A DNA stretch of 64,000 nt from Burkholderiales bacterium (GTDB lineage: Bacteria > Pseudomonadota > Gammaproteobacteria > Burkholderiales > Burkholderiaceae_C), in the NCBI GenBank assembly GCA_016219375.1, contig JACRNC010000016.1, positions 321,744 through 385,743 of the forward strand, read 5' to 3'. A program made the position numbers and the translations under genes. Within the stretch, counting starts at the first letter, position 1, and the number at the start of each line of letters is the position of its first letter. The notes beneath the pieces are model-generated. The model searched no databases. It saw only the letters and a list, made by a program, of their open reading frames with translations, and had not been told where the DNA came from. Below are positions 53,457-61,989 of the stretch, one piece after another.

Positions 53457-54713
53457 ATGAACCTGCCCTACGAACTCCGCATCGGCTGGCGCTACACGCG
53501 CGCCGGCCGGGCGCAACGCCGCAACGGCTTCATCTCGTTCATCTCGGCCGTCTCCATGCTGGGCATCGCCCTGGGCGTGGCCGCGCTGATCATCGTGCTG
53601 TCGGTGATGAACGGCTTTCAGAAGGAGGTGCGCGACCGCATGCTGTCGGTGGTCTCGCACGTGGAGGTCTTCTCCACCGACGGCAGCGGCCTGGCCGACT
53701 GGCAGGCCGTGGCGCAGATGGCGCGCCGTCAGCCGCAGGTGCGGGGCGCCGCGCCCTTCGTCGGCGCGCAGGCGCTGGTGGCGCGTGGCTCGGACATGCG
53801 CGGCGTGATGGTGCGCGGCATCCTGCCGGCGGCCGAGGCGCAGGTCACGCCGCTGGCCGCGCAGGACAAGGGCGGCGTCTTTGCCCGCCTGCAGCCCGGC
53901 GCCTGGGGCATCGTGCTGGGGGCGGAGCTGGCGCGCTCGCTGGGTGTGAAGGAGGGCGACGCCATCACCCTGGTCACGCCCAACGGCCAGGTGACGCCGG
54001 CCGGCGTGGTGCCGCGCATGAAGCGGCTGAACGTGGTGGGCACCTTCTCCGCCGGCCACTATGAATACGACAGCGCGCTGGCGCTGGTGCACATCGAGGA
54101 CGCCATGCGGCTGTTCCAGGTGGACGGCCCAACCGGCGTGCAACTGCGGCTGGACGACCCGCAGAAGGCCCGCGAGGTGGGCGATGCGCTGATCGCCAGC
54201 TTCCCGCCGCAGTACAGCGTGCGTGACTGGACGCGCACCAACGAGGCGTGGTTCTCGGCGGTGCAGATCGAGAAGCGCATGATGTTCATCATCCTGACGC
54301 TGATCGTGGCCGTGGCCGCGTTCAACCTGGTGTCCACGCTGGTGATGACGGTGACCGACAAGCGCGCCGACATCGCCATCCTGCGCACGCTGGGCGCCAG
54401 CCCGCGATCGGTGATGGGCATCTTCATGGTTCAAGGCGCGCTGTCCGGCGTGGTGGGCACCTTCGGCGGGCTGCTGCTGGGCCTGCTCGTGGCCTGCAAC
54501 ATCGACGTCATCGTCCCCGCGATAGAAGGCCTGCTGGGCGTGAGCTTTCTGCCGGGCAGCATCTACCTGATCAGCACAATGCCCAGCGACCCGCAGGCGC
54601 ACGACATCGTCCCCATCGTGCTGATCGCCCTGGTGCTGGCGTTCGTCGCCACGCTCTATCCGAGCTGGCGTGCCAGCCGCGTGCAGCCCGCCCAGGCGCT
54701 GCGCTACGAGTGA
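53457..54713 (+). CDS. lolC: Lipoprotein-releasing system permease (LolC/LolE family)
   Basis: A 418-residue permease opening LPYELRIGWRYTRAG. It has one membrane helix near residues 26-50, a large periplasmic domain (~50-270) and three further helices, ending PSWRASRVQPAQALRYE (FtsX-type end). With LolD it extracts outer-membrane lipoproteins from the inner membrane. Only one permease of this type is present in the window, so a homodimeric LolF-like arrangement or a second copy elsewhere is possible. Confidence 0.93.
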   Translation: MNLPYELRIGWRYTRAGRAQRRNGFISFISAVSMLGIALGVAALIIVLSVMNGFQKEVRDRMLSVVSHVEVFSTDGSGLADWQAVAQMARRQPQVRGAAPFVGAQALVARGSDMRGVMVRGILPAAEAQVTPLAAQDKGGVFARLQPGAWGIVLGAELARSLGVKEGDAITLVTPNGQVTPAGVVPRMKRLNVVGTFSAGHYEYDSALALVHIEDAMRLFQVDGPTGVQLRLDDPQKAREVGDALIASFPPQYSVRDWTRTNEAWFSAVQIEKRMMFIILTLIVAVAAFNLVSTLVMTVTDKRADIAILRTLGASPRSVMGIFMVQGALSGVVGTFGGLLLGLLVACNIDVIVPAIEGLLGVSFLPGSIYLISTMPSDPQAHDIVPIVLIALVLAFVATLYPSWRASRVQPAQALRYE

Positions 54714-54831
54714 CCCTTGCCGCCGGCCGCGGCCGGCGGCAGCTTGTCGCCCCCTTTGATGCCGCGGTGCCGTCAGCCGCGCCCCGGGCCTTCCTTGCAG
54801 GGCCCTCGTCCACTTCAATTCGAGCACCGCC

Positions 54832-55602
54832 ATGTCAGCCGCCTCAACGGATACCCGACCGCTTGCCGTGCGCACCGTCCCGCCCACCCAGCCGCTGCGC
54901 TGGCTGGGGCGGGCGTGGCAGGACTTCGGCATCGCGCCTGAGGTGGACCTGGTCCACGGCGTGCTGCTCGCCGCCTTCGGCGCCGCGCTGCTGCTGCTGG
55001 CCGGCGACCGCTTCTGGTGGCTGGCCGGGGCGTTCTCCGGCTTTCTGATCGTGGCACCCATCCTGGCCACTGGCCTGTATGCCGTCAGCCGCGCCGGTGA
55101 GCGCGGCGAGCCCGCGGGGCTGTTCACCGTGTGGTCGGTGTGGGCCTCGCTGGACCGGCGGCTGGTGGCCTTCGGCCTGCTGCTGGCTCTGGCCGGCACC
55201 GGCTGGGTGATCGTGTCGGCCGCGCTGATCACACTGCTGGCGCCGCACCCGATCCACACGCCCACGGACTTCGTGCGCTACATCGTGGTGGGTGACCGCA
55301 GCGGGCTCTTCCCGCTGTGGCTGGGGCTGGGCGGGCTGCTGGCGGCGCCGGTGTTCGCCTCCAGCGTGGTGTCCATCCCGCTGCTGCTGGACCGCCGCGT
55401 GACGGTGTGGCAGGCGGTGCTCACCAGCTGGCGCGCGGTGATGGCCAATCCGCTGCCGCTGGGCATCTGGGCGGCGGTGGTGATGACGCTGACGCTGCTG
55501 GGCCTGGGCACCTTCCTCTTCGGGCTGGTGCTGGTGATGCCGGTGCTGGGGCATGCCACCTGGTATGCCTACCGCGACCTGGTCGAGCCGGAGGCCGCCT
55601 GA
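54832..55602 (+). CDS. DUF2189-family membrane protein
   Basis: A 256-residue integral membrane protein with about six hydrophobic segments, a conserved start (TVPPTQPLRWLGRAWQDF) and the C-terminal pattern HATWYAYRDLV typical of DUF2189. Function unknown. It is overlapped by one base (TGATG) by the next small gene, and the two sit between lolC and lolD. Confidence 0.85.
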   Translation: MSAASTDTRPLAVRTVPPTQPLRWLGRAWQDFGIAPEVDLVHGVLLAAFGAALLLLAGDRFWWLAGAFSGFLIVAPILATGLYAVSRAGERGEPAGLFTVWSVWASLDRRLVAFGLLLALAGTGWVIVSAALITLLAPHPIHTPTDFVRYIVVGDRSGLFPLWLGLGGLLAAPVFASSVVSIPLLLDRRVTVWQAVLTSWRAVMANPLPLGIWAAVVMTLTLLGLGTFLFGLVLVMPVLGHATWYAYRDLVEPEAA

Positions 55603-55814
55603 TGCTTTTCGGAATGACCGAGGAACAGCTGGCCCAGCTCGGCCTGACCTGGGGCGTGGGGCTGTTCATCGCCTACATGCTGTTCATCATCTGGAAGCTG
55701 GCCCGAGACTCCAAGGCCGGCCGCTTCGGCACCTTCATGCTGTTCGTGGTGCTGGCCTTCGGCATGCTGGGCTACATCGCCAAGATGGTGATCGCCTGGT
55801 TCCTTCAGATCTGA
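55602..55814 (+). CDS. DUF2788-family small membrane protein
   Basis: A 70-residue protein with two hydrophobic helices (GVGLFIAYMLFIIWKLA and GTFMLFVVLAFGMLGYIAKM) around a short basic turn (RDSKAGRF). This is the DUF2788 pattern. The start overlaps the DUF2189 stop, giving translational coupling. Function unknown. Confidence 0.85.
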   Translation: MLFGMTEEQLAQLGLTWGVGLFIAYMLFIIWKLARDSKAGRFGTFMLFVVLAFGMLGYIAKMVIAWFLQI

Positions 55815-55840
55815 TCCACCGCCCGGCACAGGAGGCGTCC

Positions 55841-56575
55841 ATGCTGCAGCTCTACATCGGCAACAAGAACTACTCGTCGTGGTCGCTGCGCCCGTGGCTG
55901 GTGCTCAAGGCCTTCGACCTGCCGTTCCACGAGATCAGGCTGCGCCTGTCGCAGGACGCGCAGTCCACCTTCAAGCGCACGCTGGCCTCGATCGGCGTGC
56001 CCACCGGCAAGGTGCCGGTGCTGGTGGACGACGGCCTGGTGGTGTGGGACACGCTGGCCATCTGCGAATACCTGGCCGAGCGCTTCGAGCATGAGCCGCT
56101 GTGGCCGCAGGACGCGCGCGCCCGGGCCCGCGCCCGCAGCATCTGCGCCGAGATGCATGCCGGCTTCACCGCGCTGCGCACCCATTGCCCGATGAACATC
56201 GAGGCCGACCTGCCCGACGTGGGCCGCCGCGTGCTGGCGCAGGAGGCCGGCGTGGCGCTGGACCTGGCGCGCATCGCGGGCATGTGGGGCGAGCTGCTGG
56301 CCGAGCACGGCGGGCCGTGGCTCTTCGGCGCCTTCAGCATTGCCGATGCCTATTTCGCCCCGGTGTGCAGCCGCATCCAGACCTACCACCTGCCGCTGCC
56401 GCAGGATGCCGTGGCCTACCAGCAGCGCGTGCTGGCCCACCCGGCCATGCAGGCGTGGATGGCCGACGCCCGGGCCGAGAAGGACTTCGTCGGCTTCGAC
56501 GAGCCCTACCGCGCGGGCACCGGGACCGCCCAGGGCGGCGCCGCAGCCGGCCAGCCCGCCGCGGACGACCTGTGA
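55841..56575 (+). CDS. Glutathione S-transferase family protein
   Basis: A 244-residue GST with [17 protein letters not shown] (the NYSSWSLR start of the YibF/maleylacetoacetate isomerase-like group, Ser probably catalytic), [25 protein letters not shown], and a helical half with [12 protein letters not shown] Gly/Ala-rich tail follows. AGGAGG precedes the ATG. It is in the lolC-to-lolD row but has no evident link to lipoprotein transport. Confidence 0.9.
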   Translation: MLQLYIGNKNYSSWSLRPWLVLKAFDLPFHEIRLRLSQDAQSTFKRTLASIGVPTGKVPVLVDDGLVVWDTLAICEYLAERFEHEPLWPQDARARARARSICAEMHAGFTALRTHCPMNIEADLPDVGRRVLAQEAGVALDLARIAGMWGELLAEHGGPWLFGAFSIADAYFAPVCSRIQTYHLPLPQDAVAYQQRVLAHPAMQAWMADARAEKDFVGFDEPYRAGTGTAQGGAAAGQPAADDL

Positions 56576-56618
56576 CCTGCAAACGCGATTGCCGCCCATT
56601 CAGACGACGAGGAGCCGC

Positions 56619-57305
<687 letters not shown>

Positions 57306-57411
57306 GCAGGCGGCTGAACCCTGCCTCTGAAGCAGGGCCGCTGAAACCAGTGGCTGAACGCCCGAGGGCGCTGCCCAGGGCGCTCGCCGGGCAGGTTGGC
57401 TCCCGCGGCGA

Positions 57412-58008
57412 TCAGCGCCGTCGCCTGCGCACCGCAACCGCGCCCATCAGGCCCATGCCGGCCACCAGCATCGCCAGCTGCGAGGGCTCGGGCACCGGCA
57501 CGGGCACCAGCTGCGTCAGCTCGATGTGGTTGACGGCGCCGCCCCGCTGGATGCCCCAGGTGGCGTTGGTGGGCCCATGCACATCGTCGAAGCCCACGGT
57601 GATGCTCTGCTTGGCGCCCACCTGGAGGTTGTTCCAGAAGTAGTTGTGGGCCGACAGCCCGGCGAACTGCGCGGGCACGGCGAAGTCGTACTGGAAGCCG
57701 CCGCCGTCGTTGAGGAAGTTGTTCTCGTGGTGCAGGCCCTGGTGCGGCTTGGACTCGGAGACGATCAGCCGCACCAGATTGGCCGCGTTGTTGGACGTCT
57801 CGGTGATGGTGTAGCGGTATTGCCAGACGCCGCCGACCTGCGTGGCCGTGCCGTCCAGCGTCAAGCCGGTGGCGCCGGCGACGATGGGGGCGGCCTGGGC
57901 GGGGCCGAAGGCCAGGGTAGCCGCCAGGGCTGCGGCGCAGGCTACCGGTCGGGTGAGCGCGAGCCGCCAGCGCGGGAGGGATAGGGCAGGAGCATGAGGC
58001 TGTTGCAC
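57412..58008 (-). CDS. PEP-CTERM sorting-domain protein
   Basis: A 198-residue exported protein. It has a signal peptide (core CAAALAATLAFGPAQA, about residues 24-39), a beta-rich body (YRYTITETSNNAANLVRLIV, HHENNFLNDGGG), and a C-terminal PVPEPSQLAMLVAGMGLMG helix with an RRRRR end. It would be processed by an exosortase not found here. Residues 90-130 include aromatic and Asn-rich segments. It is transcribed against the TatD-like gene at 58149. Confidence 0.9.
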   Translation of the reverse strand: MQQPHAPALSLPRWRLALTRPVACAAALAATLAFGPAQAAPIVAGATGLTLDGTATQVGGVWQYRYTITETSNNAANLVRLIVSESKPHQGLHHENNFLNDGGGFQYDFAVPAQFAGLSAHNYFWNNLQVGAKQSITVGFDDVHGPTNATWGIQRGGAVNHIELTQLVPVPVPEPSQLAMLVAGMGLMGAVAVRRRRR

Positions 58009-58148
58009 GTCGGTCTCCGGTGGAAGGGTTGAGGAGGGACTGCTCGATCGGCCGGCCGCACTGCCTTGCCCGCCGCACGGCCAGTCTAGGAACCGCTTCT
58101 CCGCCCCGCCACTGATGGCTTAGGGGGGCGCGGTCATACTGCGGACAC

Positions 58149-59009
58149 ATGTGGATCGACACCCATTGCCACCTGGATGCGCCGGAGTTCGACGCCGACC
58201 GCGACGCGGTGGCCCGGCGTGCTCGCGCGCAGGACGTCAGCTGCCTGGTGCTGCCCGCCGTCTTCCCCGACAACTTCGATGCCGTGCGCGAGCTGGCGCA
58301 CCGCCACGGGGGCGCCTATGCGCTGGGCATCCATCCGCTGTTCGTGGCGCAGTCGGTGGAGCAGGCCGCGCGACAGGCGGGCGGCGCGGGCGTGGAGGCG
58401 GCCATCGCCGCGGTGGCCGACGCGCTGGCCCGCCACCGCGACGACCCTCGCCTGGTGGCAGTGGGCGAGATCGGGCTGGACTTCTTCGTCGAGGGCCTGG
58501 ACCGCGATGCGATGGCCCGCTGCTTCGAGGCCCAGCTGGACCTGGCACAGCAGCACGGCCTGCCGGTGATCCTGCACAGCCGGCGGGCGGTGGATGCGGT
58601 GCTCAAGCAGCTGCGCCGCCGGCCCGGGCTGCGCGGCATCGCTCATGCCTTCAACGGCAGCGACCAGCAGGCGCAGGTGCTGGTGGACCTGGGCCTGCGC
58701 ATCGGCTTCGGCGGGGCGCTCACCTTCGATCGCGCGCTGCAGATCCGCCGCCTGGCCGCCACGCTGCCGCTGGAGGCCATCGTGCTGGAGACTGATGCGC
58801 CGGATATCCCGCCGCATTGGCTCTACGTGAACGCCGAGCAGCGTGCCGCCGGCCAGCGCAGCCGCAACGAGCCGGCCGAGCTGCCGCGCATCGCGGGTGA
58901 GCTGGCCGCGCTGCGCGGCCTGACGCGGGCCGAGCTCGCCCAGGCGACCCGGGCCAACGCGCTCGCGGCGCTGCCCCGATTGGCGGCCGTGGTGGGGCAG
59001 GGCGCATGA
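58149..59009 (+). CDS. TatD-like hydrolase (YjjV-type)
   Basis: A 286-residue TIM-barrel hydrolase beginning MWIDTHCHLDAPEF, with AVGEIGLDFF, ILHSRRAVDAV, AHAFNGSDQQ and ETDAPDIPP as metal-ligand segments. This is a second TatD-family gene, closer to YjjV than to the copy at 32452. Its last bases overlap the start of a DNA glycosylase gene (ATGA), which supports a link to nucleic-acid handling. Confidence 0.9.
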   Translation: MWIDTHCHLDAPEFDADRDAVARRARAQDVSCLVLPAVFPDNFDAVRELAHRHGGAYALGIHPLFVAQSVEQAARQAGGAGVEAAIAAVADALARHRDDPRLVAVGEIGLDFFVEGLDRDAMARCFEAQLDLAQQHGLPVILHSRRAVDAVLKQLRRRPGLRGIAHAFNGSDQQAQVLVDLGLRIGFGGALTFDRALQIRRLAATLPLEAIVLETDAPDIPPHWLYVNAEQRAAGQRSRNEPAELPRIAGELAALRGLTRAELAQATRANALAALPRLAAVVGQGA

Positions 59010-59557
59010 GCGCTCGGCAGCCATCGCCCGCACGGCCGGACGCAGGCAACCCTGGCCCGCTCACCGCACCCCTCACCGGCCTGCCGCCAGTGCTCTCGGC
59101 CGGCACGCGGCTCGTCGTGCTGGGCAGCTTCCCCAGCGTGGCCTCGCTGCAGGCGCAGCAGTACTACGCCCATCCGCGCAACCAGTTCTGGCCCATCCTC
59201 TCGGCGCTGTGGGGCGTGGACCTGCGCGCGCTGCCCTATGCACAGCGGCTGGATGCGGTGCGCGAGCGCGGGCTGGGCATCTGGGATGTGTACGCCAGCT
59301 GCCGCCGCCAAGGCAGCCTGGACAGCGCCATCGAGGATGCCGCGTTCAATGACTTCGACGCGCTGCGCCAGCAGGCGCCGCAGCTGCAGGCCCTGGCCCA
59401 CAACGGCGGCGAATCGGCCCGCGCCATGCGTCACACCCGGCGCTTCGGCCTGCCGGTCTACCGGCTGCCGTCCACCAGCCCGGCCAACGCGTCCTGGAGC
59501 CTGGAGCGCAAGCTGGCGGCCTGGCGCGAGGTGTTCGCGGCGCACGGGCTGGCCTGA
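59006..59557 (+). CDS. DNA-deoxyinosine glycosylase (UDG family 6)
   Basis: A 183-residue uracil-DNA-glycosylase fold enzyme. Motif 1 is LGSFPSVASLQAQQYYAHPR with NQFW, the catalytic Asn of the hypoxanthine-DNA glycosylase family. Motif 2 is LPSTSPANA near the C-terminus, and GIWDVYASCRRQGSLD is also typical. It excises hypoxanthine arising from adenine deamination. It is translationally coupled to the TatD-like gene before it. Confidence 0.88.
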   Translation: MSARQPSPARPDAGNPGPLTAPLTGLPPVLSAGTRLVVLGSFPSVASLQAQQYYAHPRNQFWPILSALWGVDLRALPYAQRLDAVRERGLGIWDVYASCRRQGSLDSAIEDAAFNDFDALRQQAPQLQALAHNGGESARAMRHTRRFGLPVYRLPSTSPANASWSLERKLAAWREVFAAHGLA

Positions 59558-59665
59558 GGTCGCGGGCCGGCAGGGAGCTTGCCGGAGGACGAAGGGCACT
59601 CCGCGCCGCTCGGACACGCAGGCGCCGACCCCCGCCGCTACAGTCGCGCCTTCATTTTTCGCCCC

Positions 59666-61102
59666 ATGCCCCTGATGACGCCGCCGACCTCTGCTCCTTC
59701 TCCCCGCGTGGCCATCATCGGCGGCGGCCCTGCCGGGCTGATGGCGGCCGAGCGGCTGGCCGGCGCCGGCGCGCAGGTCCATGTGTACGACGGCAAGCCG
59801 TCTGTGGGCCGCAAGTTCCTGCTGGCCGGCAAGGGCGGGCTCAACCTGACGCATGGCGAGCCGCTGCCGGCCTTCATTGCCCGCTATGGCGAGCAGGCCG
59901 ATGCGGTGGGCCGCTGGCTGGCCGCCTTCGGGCCGCAGCAGGTGCGCGACTGGGCGGCCGGGCTGGGCGTGGAGACCTTCGTGGGCAGCTCGGGCCGCGT
60001 CTTCCCCACTGACATGAAGGCCGCGCCGCTGCTGCGCGCGTGGCTGCACCGGCTGCGCGCGGCCGGCGTGGTCTTCCACATGCGGCATCGCTGGGTGGGA
60101 TGGTCGGATGCAGGTCCGGCCGCAGACGACAGAACGGCTGCGGACACCGCGGGCGACGCCCCGGACACCGCTGCAGCGCCCCAAGCCACCCCGCACAGCC
60201 CTGCGCCGCATCTGCTCTTCGACACCCCGCAAGGCCCGCGCACCGTGCAGGCCGATGCCGTCATCCTGGCCCTGGGCGGCGCCAGCTGGCCACAGTTGGG
60301 GTCCGACGGCGCCTGGGTGCCGCTGCTGGCGCAGCGCGGCGTCGATGTGGCGCCGCTGGTGCCGGCCAACTGCGGCTTCGATGTCAGCACCCCCGCGGGC
60401 CGGCAGGCCGGGCAGGCGCTGGGCTGGTCGCCGCACCTGGCCGAGCGCTGCGCCGGCGAGCCGCTCAAGGGCGTGGCCCTCAGCCACACCGGCGCCGATG
60501 GCCACACTTGGCGCCAGCTCGGCGAATGCGTGCTGACGCAGACCGGGCTGGAGGGCAGCCTCGTCTACGCCGCCTCGGCCCGGCTGCGCCAGGCCATCGC
60601 CCGCGACGGCCAGGCCGACATCACGCTGGACCTGCTGCCCGCGCGTGACGCTGCCTGGGTGGCGCGCGAGGTGGCGCATCCGCGCGGATCGCGCTCGCTG
60701 GCCAGCCACCTCAAGGGCCGGCTGGGCCTGCAGGGCGCCCGCGCCGCGCTGCTGCGCGAGGTGCTGAGCGCCGACGAGATGCACGATGCCGCCCGCCTGG
60801 CCGCCACGATCAAGGCCCTGCCGCTGCGCCTGGCCGCGCCCCGCCCGGTGGCCGAGGCCATCAGCACCGCCGGCGGCGTGCGGCTGCAGGCGCTGGACGA
60901 GGGCCTGATGCTGCGCGCGCTGCCCGGCGTGTTCGTCGCCGGCGAGATGCTGGACTGGGAGGCGCCCACCGGCGGCTACCTGCTCACCGCCTGCGTGGCC
61001 AGTGGCGTGGCGGCAGCGGGCGGCGTGCAGCGCTGGCTGCAGGCGGGCATCCCGGCTGCCGCAACCCCCGCGTCATCCACGGAACAAGGAGCGGCCCGGT
61101 GA
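59666..61102 (+). CDS. HI0933-family NAD(P)/FAD-dependent oxidoreductase
   Basis: A 478-residue flavoprotein with the dinucleotide fold VAIIGGGPAGLMAAERLA, GRKFLLAGKGGLNLTHGE (family signature), GGASWPQLGSDG and a C-terminal GEMLDWEAPTGGYLLTACV. An Ala/Asp-rich insert at about residues 150-190 is probably a disordered loop. The reaction is not established for this family. It ends in a GTGA overlap with the next gene. Confidence 0.9.
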   Translation: MPLMTPPTSAPSPRVAIIGGGPAGLMAAERLAGAGAQVHVYDGKPSVGRKFLLAGKGGLNLTHGEPLPAFIARYGEQADAVGRWLAAFGPQQVRDWAAGLGVETFVGSSGRVFPTDMKAAPLLRAWLHRLRAAGVVFHMRHRWVGWSDAGPAADDRTAADTAGDAPDTAAAPQATPHSPAPHLLFDTPQGPRTVQADAVILALGGASWPQLGSDGAWVPLLAQRGVDVAPLVPANCGFDVSTPAGRQAGQALGWSPHLAERCAGEPLKGVALSHTGADGHTWRQLGECVLTQTGLEGSLVYAASARLRQAIARDGQADITLDLLPARDAAWVAREVAHPRGSRSLASHLKGRLGLQGARAALLREVLSADEMHDAARLAATIKALPLRLAAPRPVAEAISTAGGVRLQALDEGLMLRALPGVFVAGEMLDWEAPTGGYLLTACVASGVAAAGGVQRWLQAGIPAAATPASSTEQGAAR

Positions 61103-61908
61103 GCCGCCGCAAGAGCCCGCCCGGCGACTGGGTGGACGCCACGATCAGCGAATCCCGCGGCATCCGCTACCTGCATCTGGGCACGCCCTGGATCCAGGGC
61201 GCGATGCGGGTGAGCAACCCGCAGAAGCTGGAGCTGGAATACATCCAGCGCATGATGGTCTGGCTGCTGTGGCGGGATCTGGACGCCTGGCGCGAGGGCC
61301 ATGCCGTGCAGCTGGGTCTGGGCGCCGCGGCCATCACCCGCTACACGCACAAGCAGCTGGGCATGCGCACCACCGCGGTGGAGCTCAACCCCACCGTCAT
61401 CGGCGTCTGCCGTGCGTGGTTCGCCTTGCCGCCGGACGGCAAGCGGCTGCAGGTCATCCAGGGTGACGCCGCGGCCTATGCGGCCGATCCGGCCCACGCC
61501 GGCACGGCCGACGCCCTGTGCGTGGACCTGTACGACCACGAGGCCGCCTCGCCCGTGCTGGACGACGAGGCCTTCTATGCCGCCTGCCACCGCCTGCTGA
61601 CCGAGGACGGCGTGATGACCGTCAACCTCTTCGGCCGCGAGGCCAGCTTCGAGCGCAGCACCGAGCGCATCAAGGCCGCCTTTGGCGATGACCGCGTGCT
61701 GCGCCTGAAGGCCACCAAGGACGGCAACACCATCGTCGTCGCCTGGCGCGGCAACCGTCTGCCGCCGCGCGAGACGCTGATGCAGCGTGCCGAGCGCATC
61801 GCCGCCGAGCTCAAGCTGCCCGCGCCGCGCTGGGTCAAGCTGCTGGGGCCGATCGATGCCGAGGACTCGCGCCCGCCGCGGCCCGGGGAGCGGCTGGGGC
61901 TGGAGTGA
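61099..61908 (+). CDS. Spermidine synthase-like protein
   Basis: A 269-residue Rossmann-fold protein starting at GTG. It has VQLGLGAAAITRYTHKQLG and TAVELNPTVI, then CVDLYDHEAAS, at the positions of the decarboxy-AdoMet/AdoMet site. The GGGDG loop of true spermidine synthases is replaced by GLGAA, so a methyltransferase-like or altered aminopropyl reaction is likely. It is coupled to the flavoprotein gene by a 4-base overlap. Confidence 0.82.
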   Translation: MSRRKSPPGDWVDATISESRGIRYLHLGTPWIQGAMRVSNPQKLELEYIQRMMVWLLWRDLDAWREGHAVQLGLGAAAITRYTHKQLGMRTTAVELNPTVIGVCRAWFALPPDGKRLQVIQGDAAAYAADPAHAGTADALCVDLYDHEAASPVLDDEAFYAACHRLLTEDGVMTVNLFGREASFERSTERIKAAFGDDRVLRLKATKDGNTIVVAWRGNRLPPRETLMQRAERIAAELKLPAPRWVKLLGPIDAEDSRPPRPGERLGLE

Positions 61909-61989
61909 GCCGGGCCGCGCTTGAATCGGCCGGCCGCGGCCTTGGTTTTCCACGCTTGGCCCGCAAGGCGCTCGGTTAACCTCCCCGGC

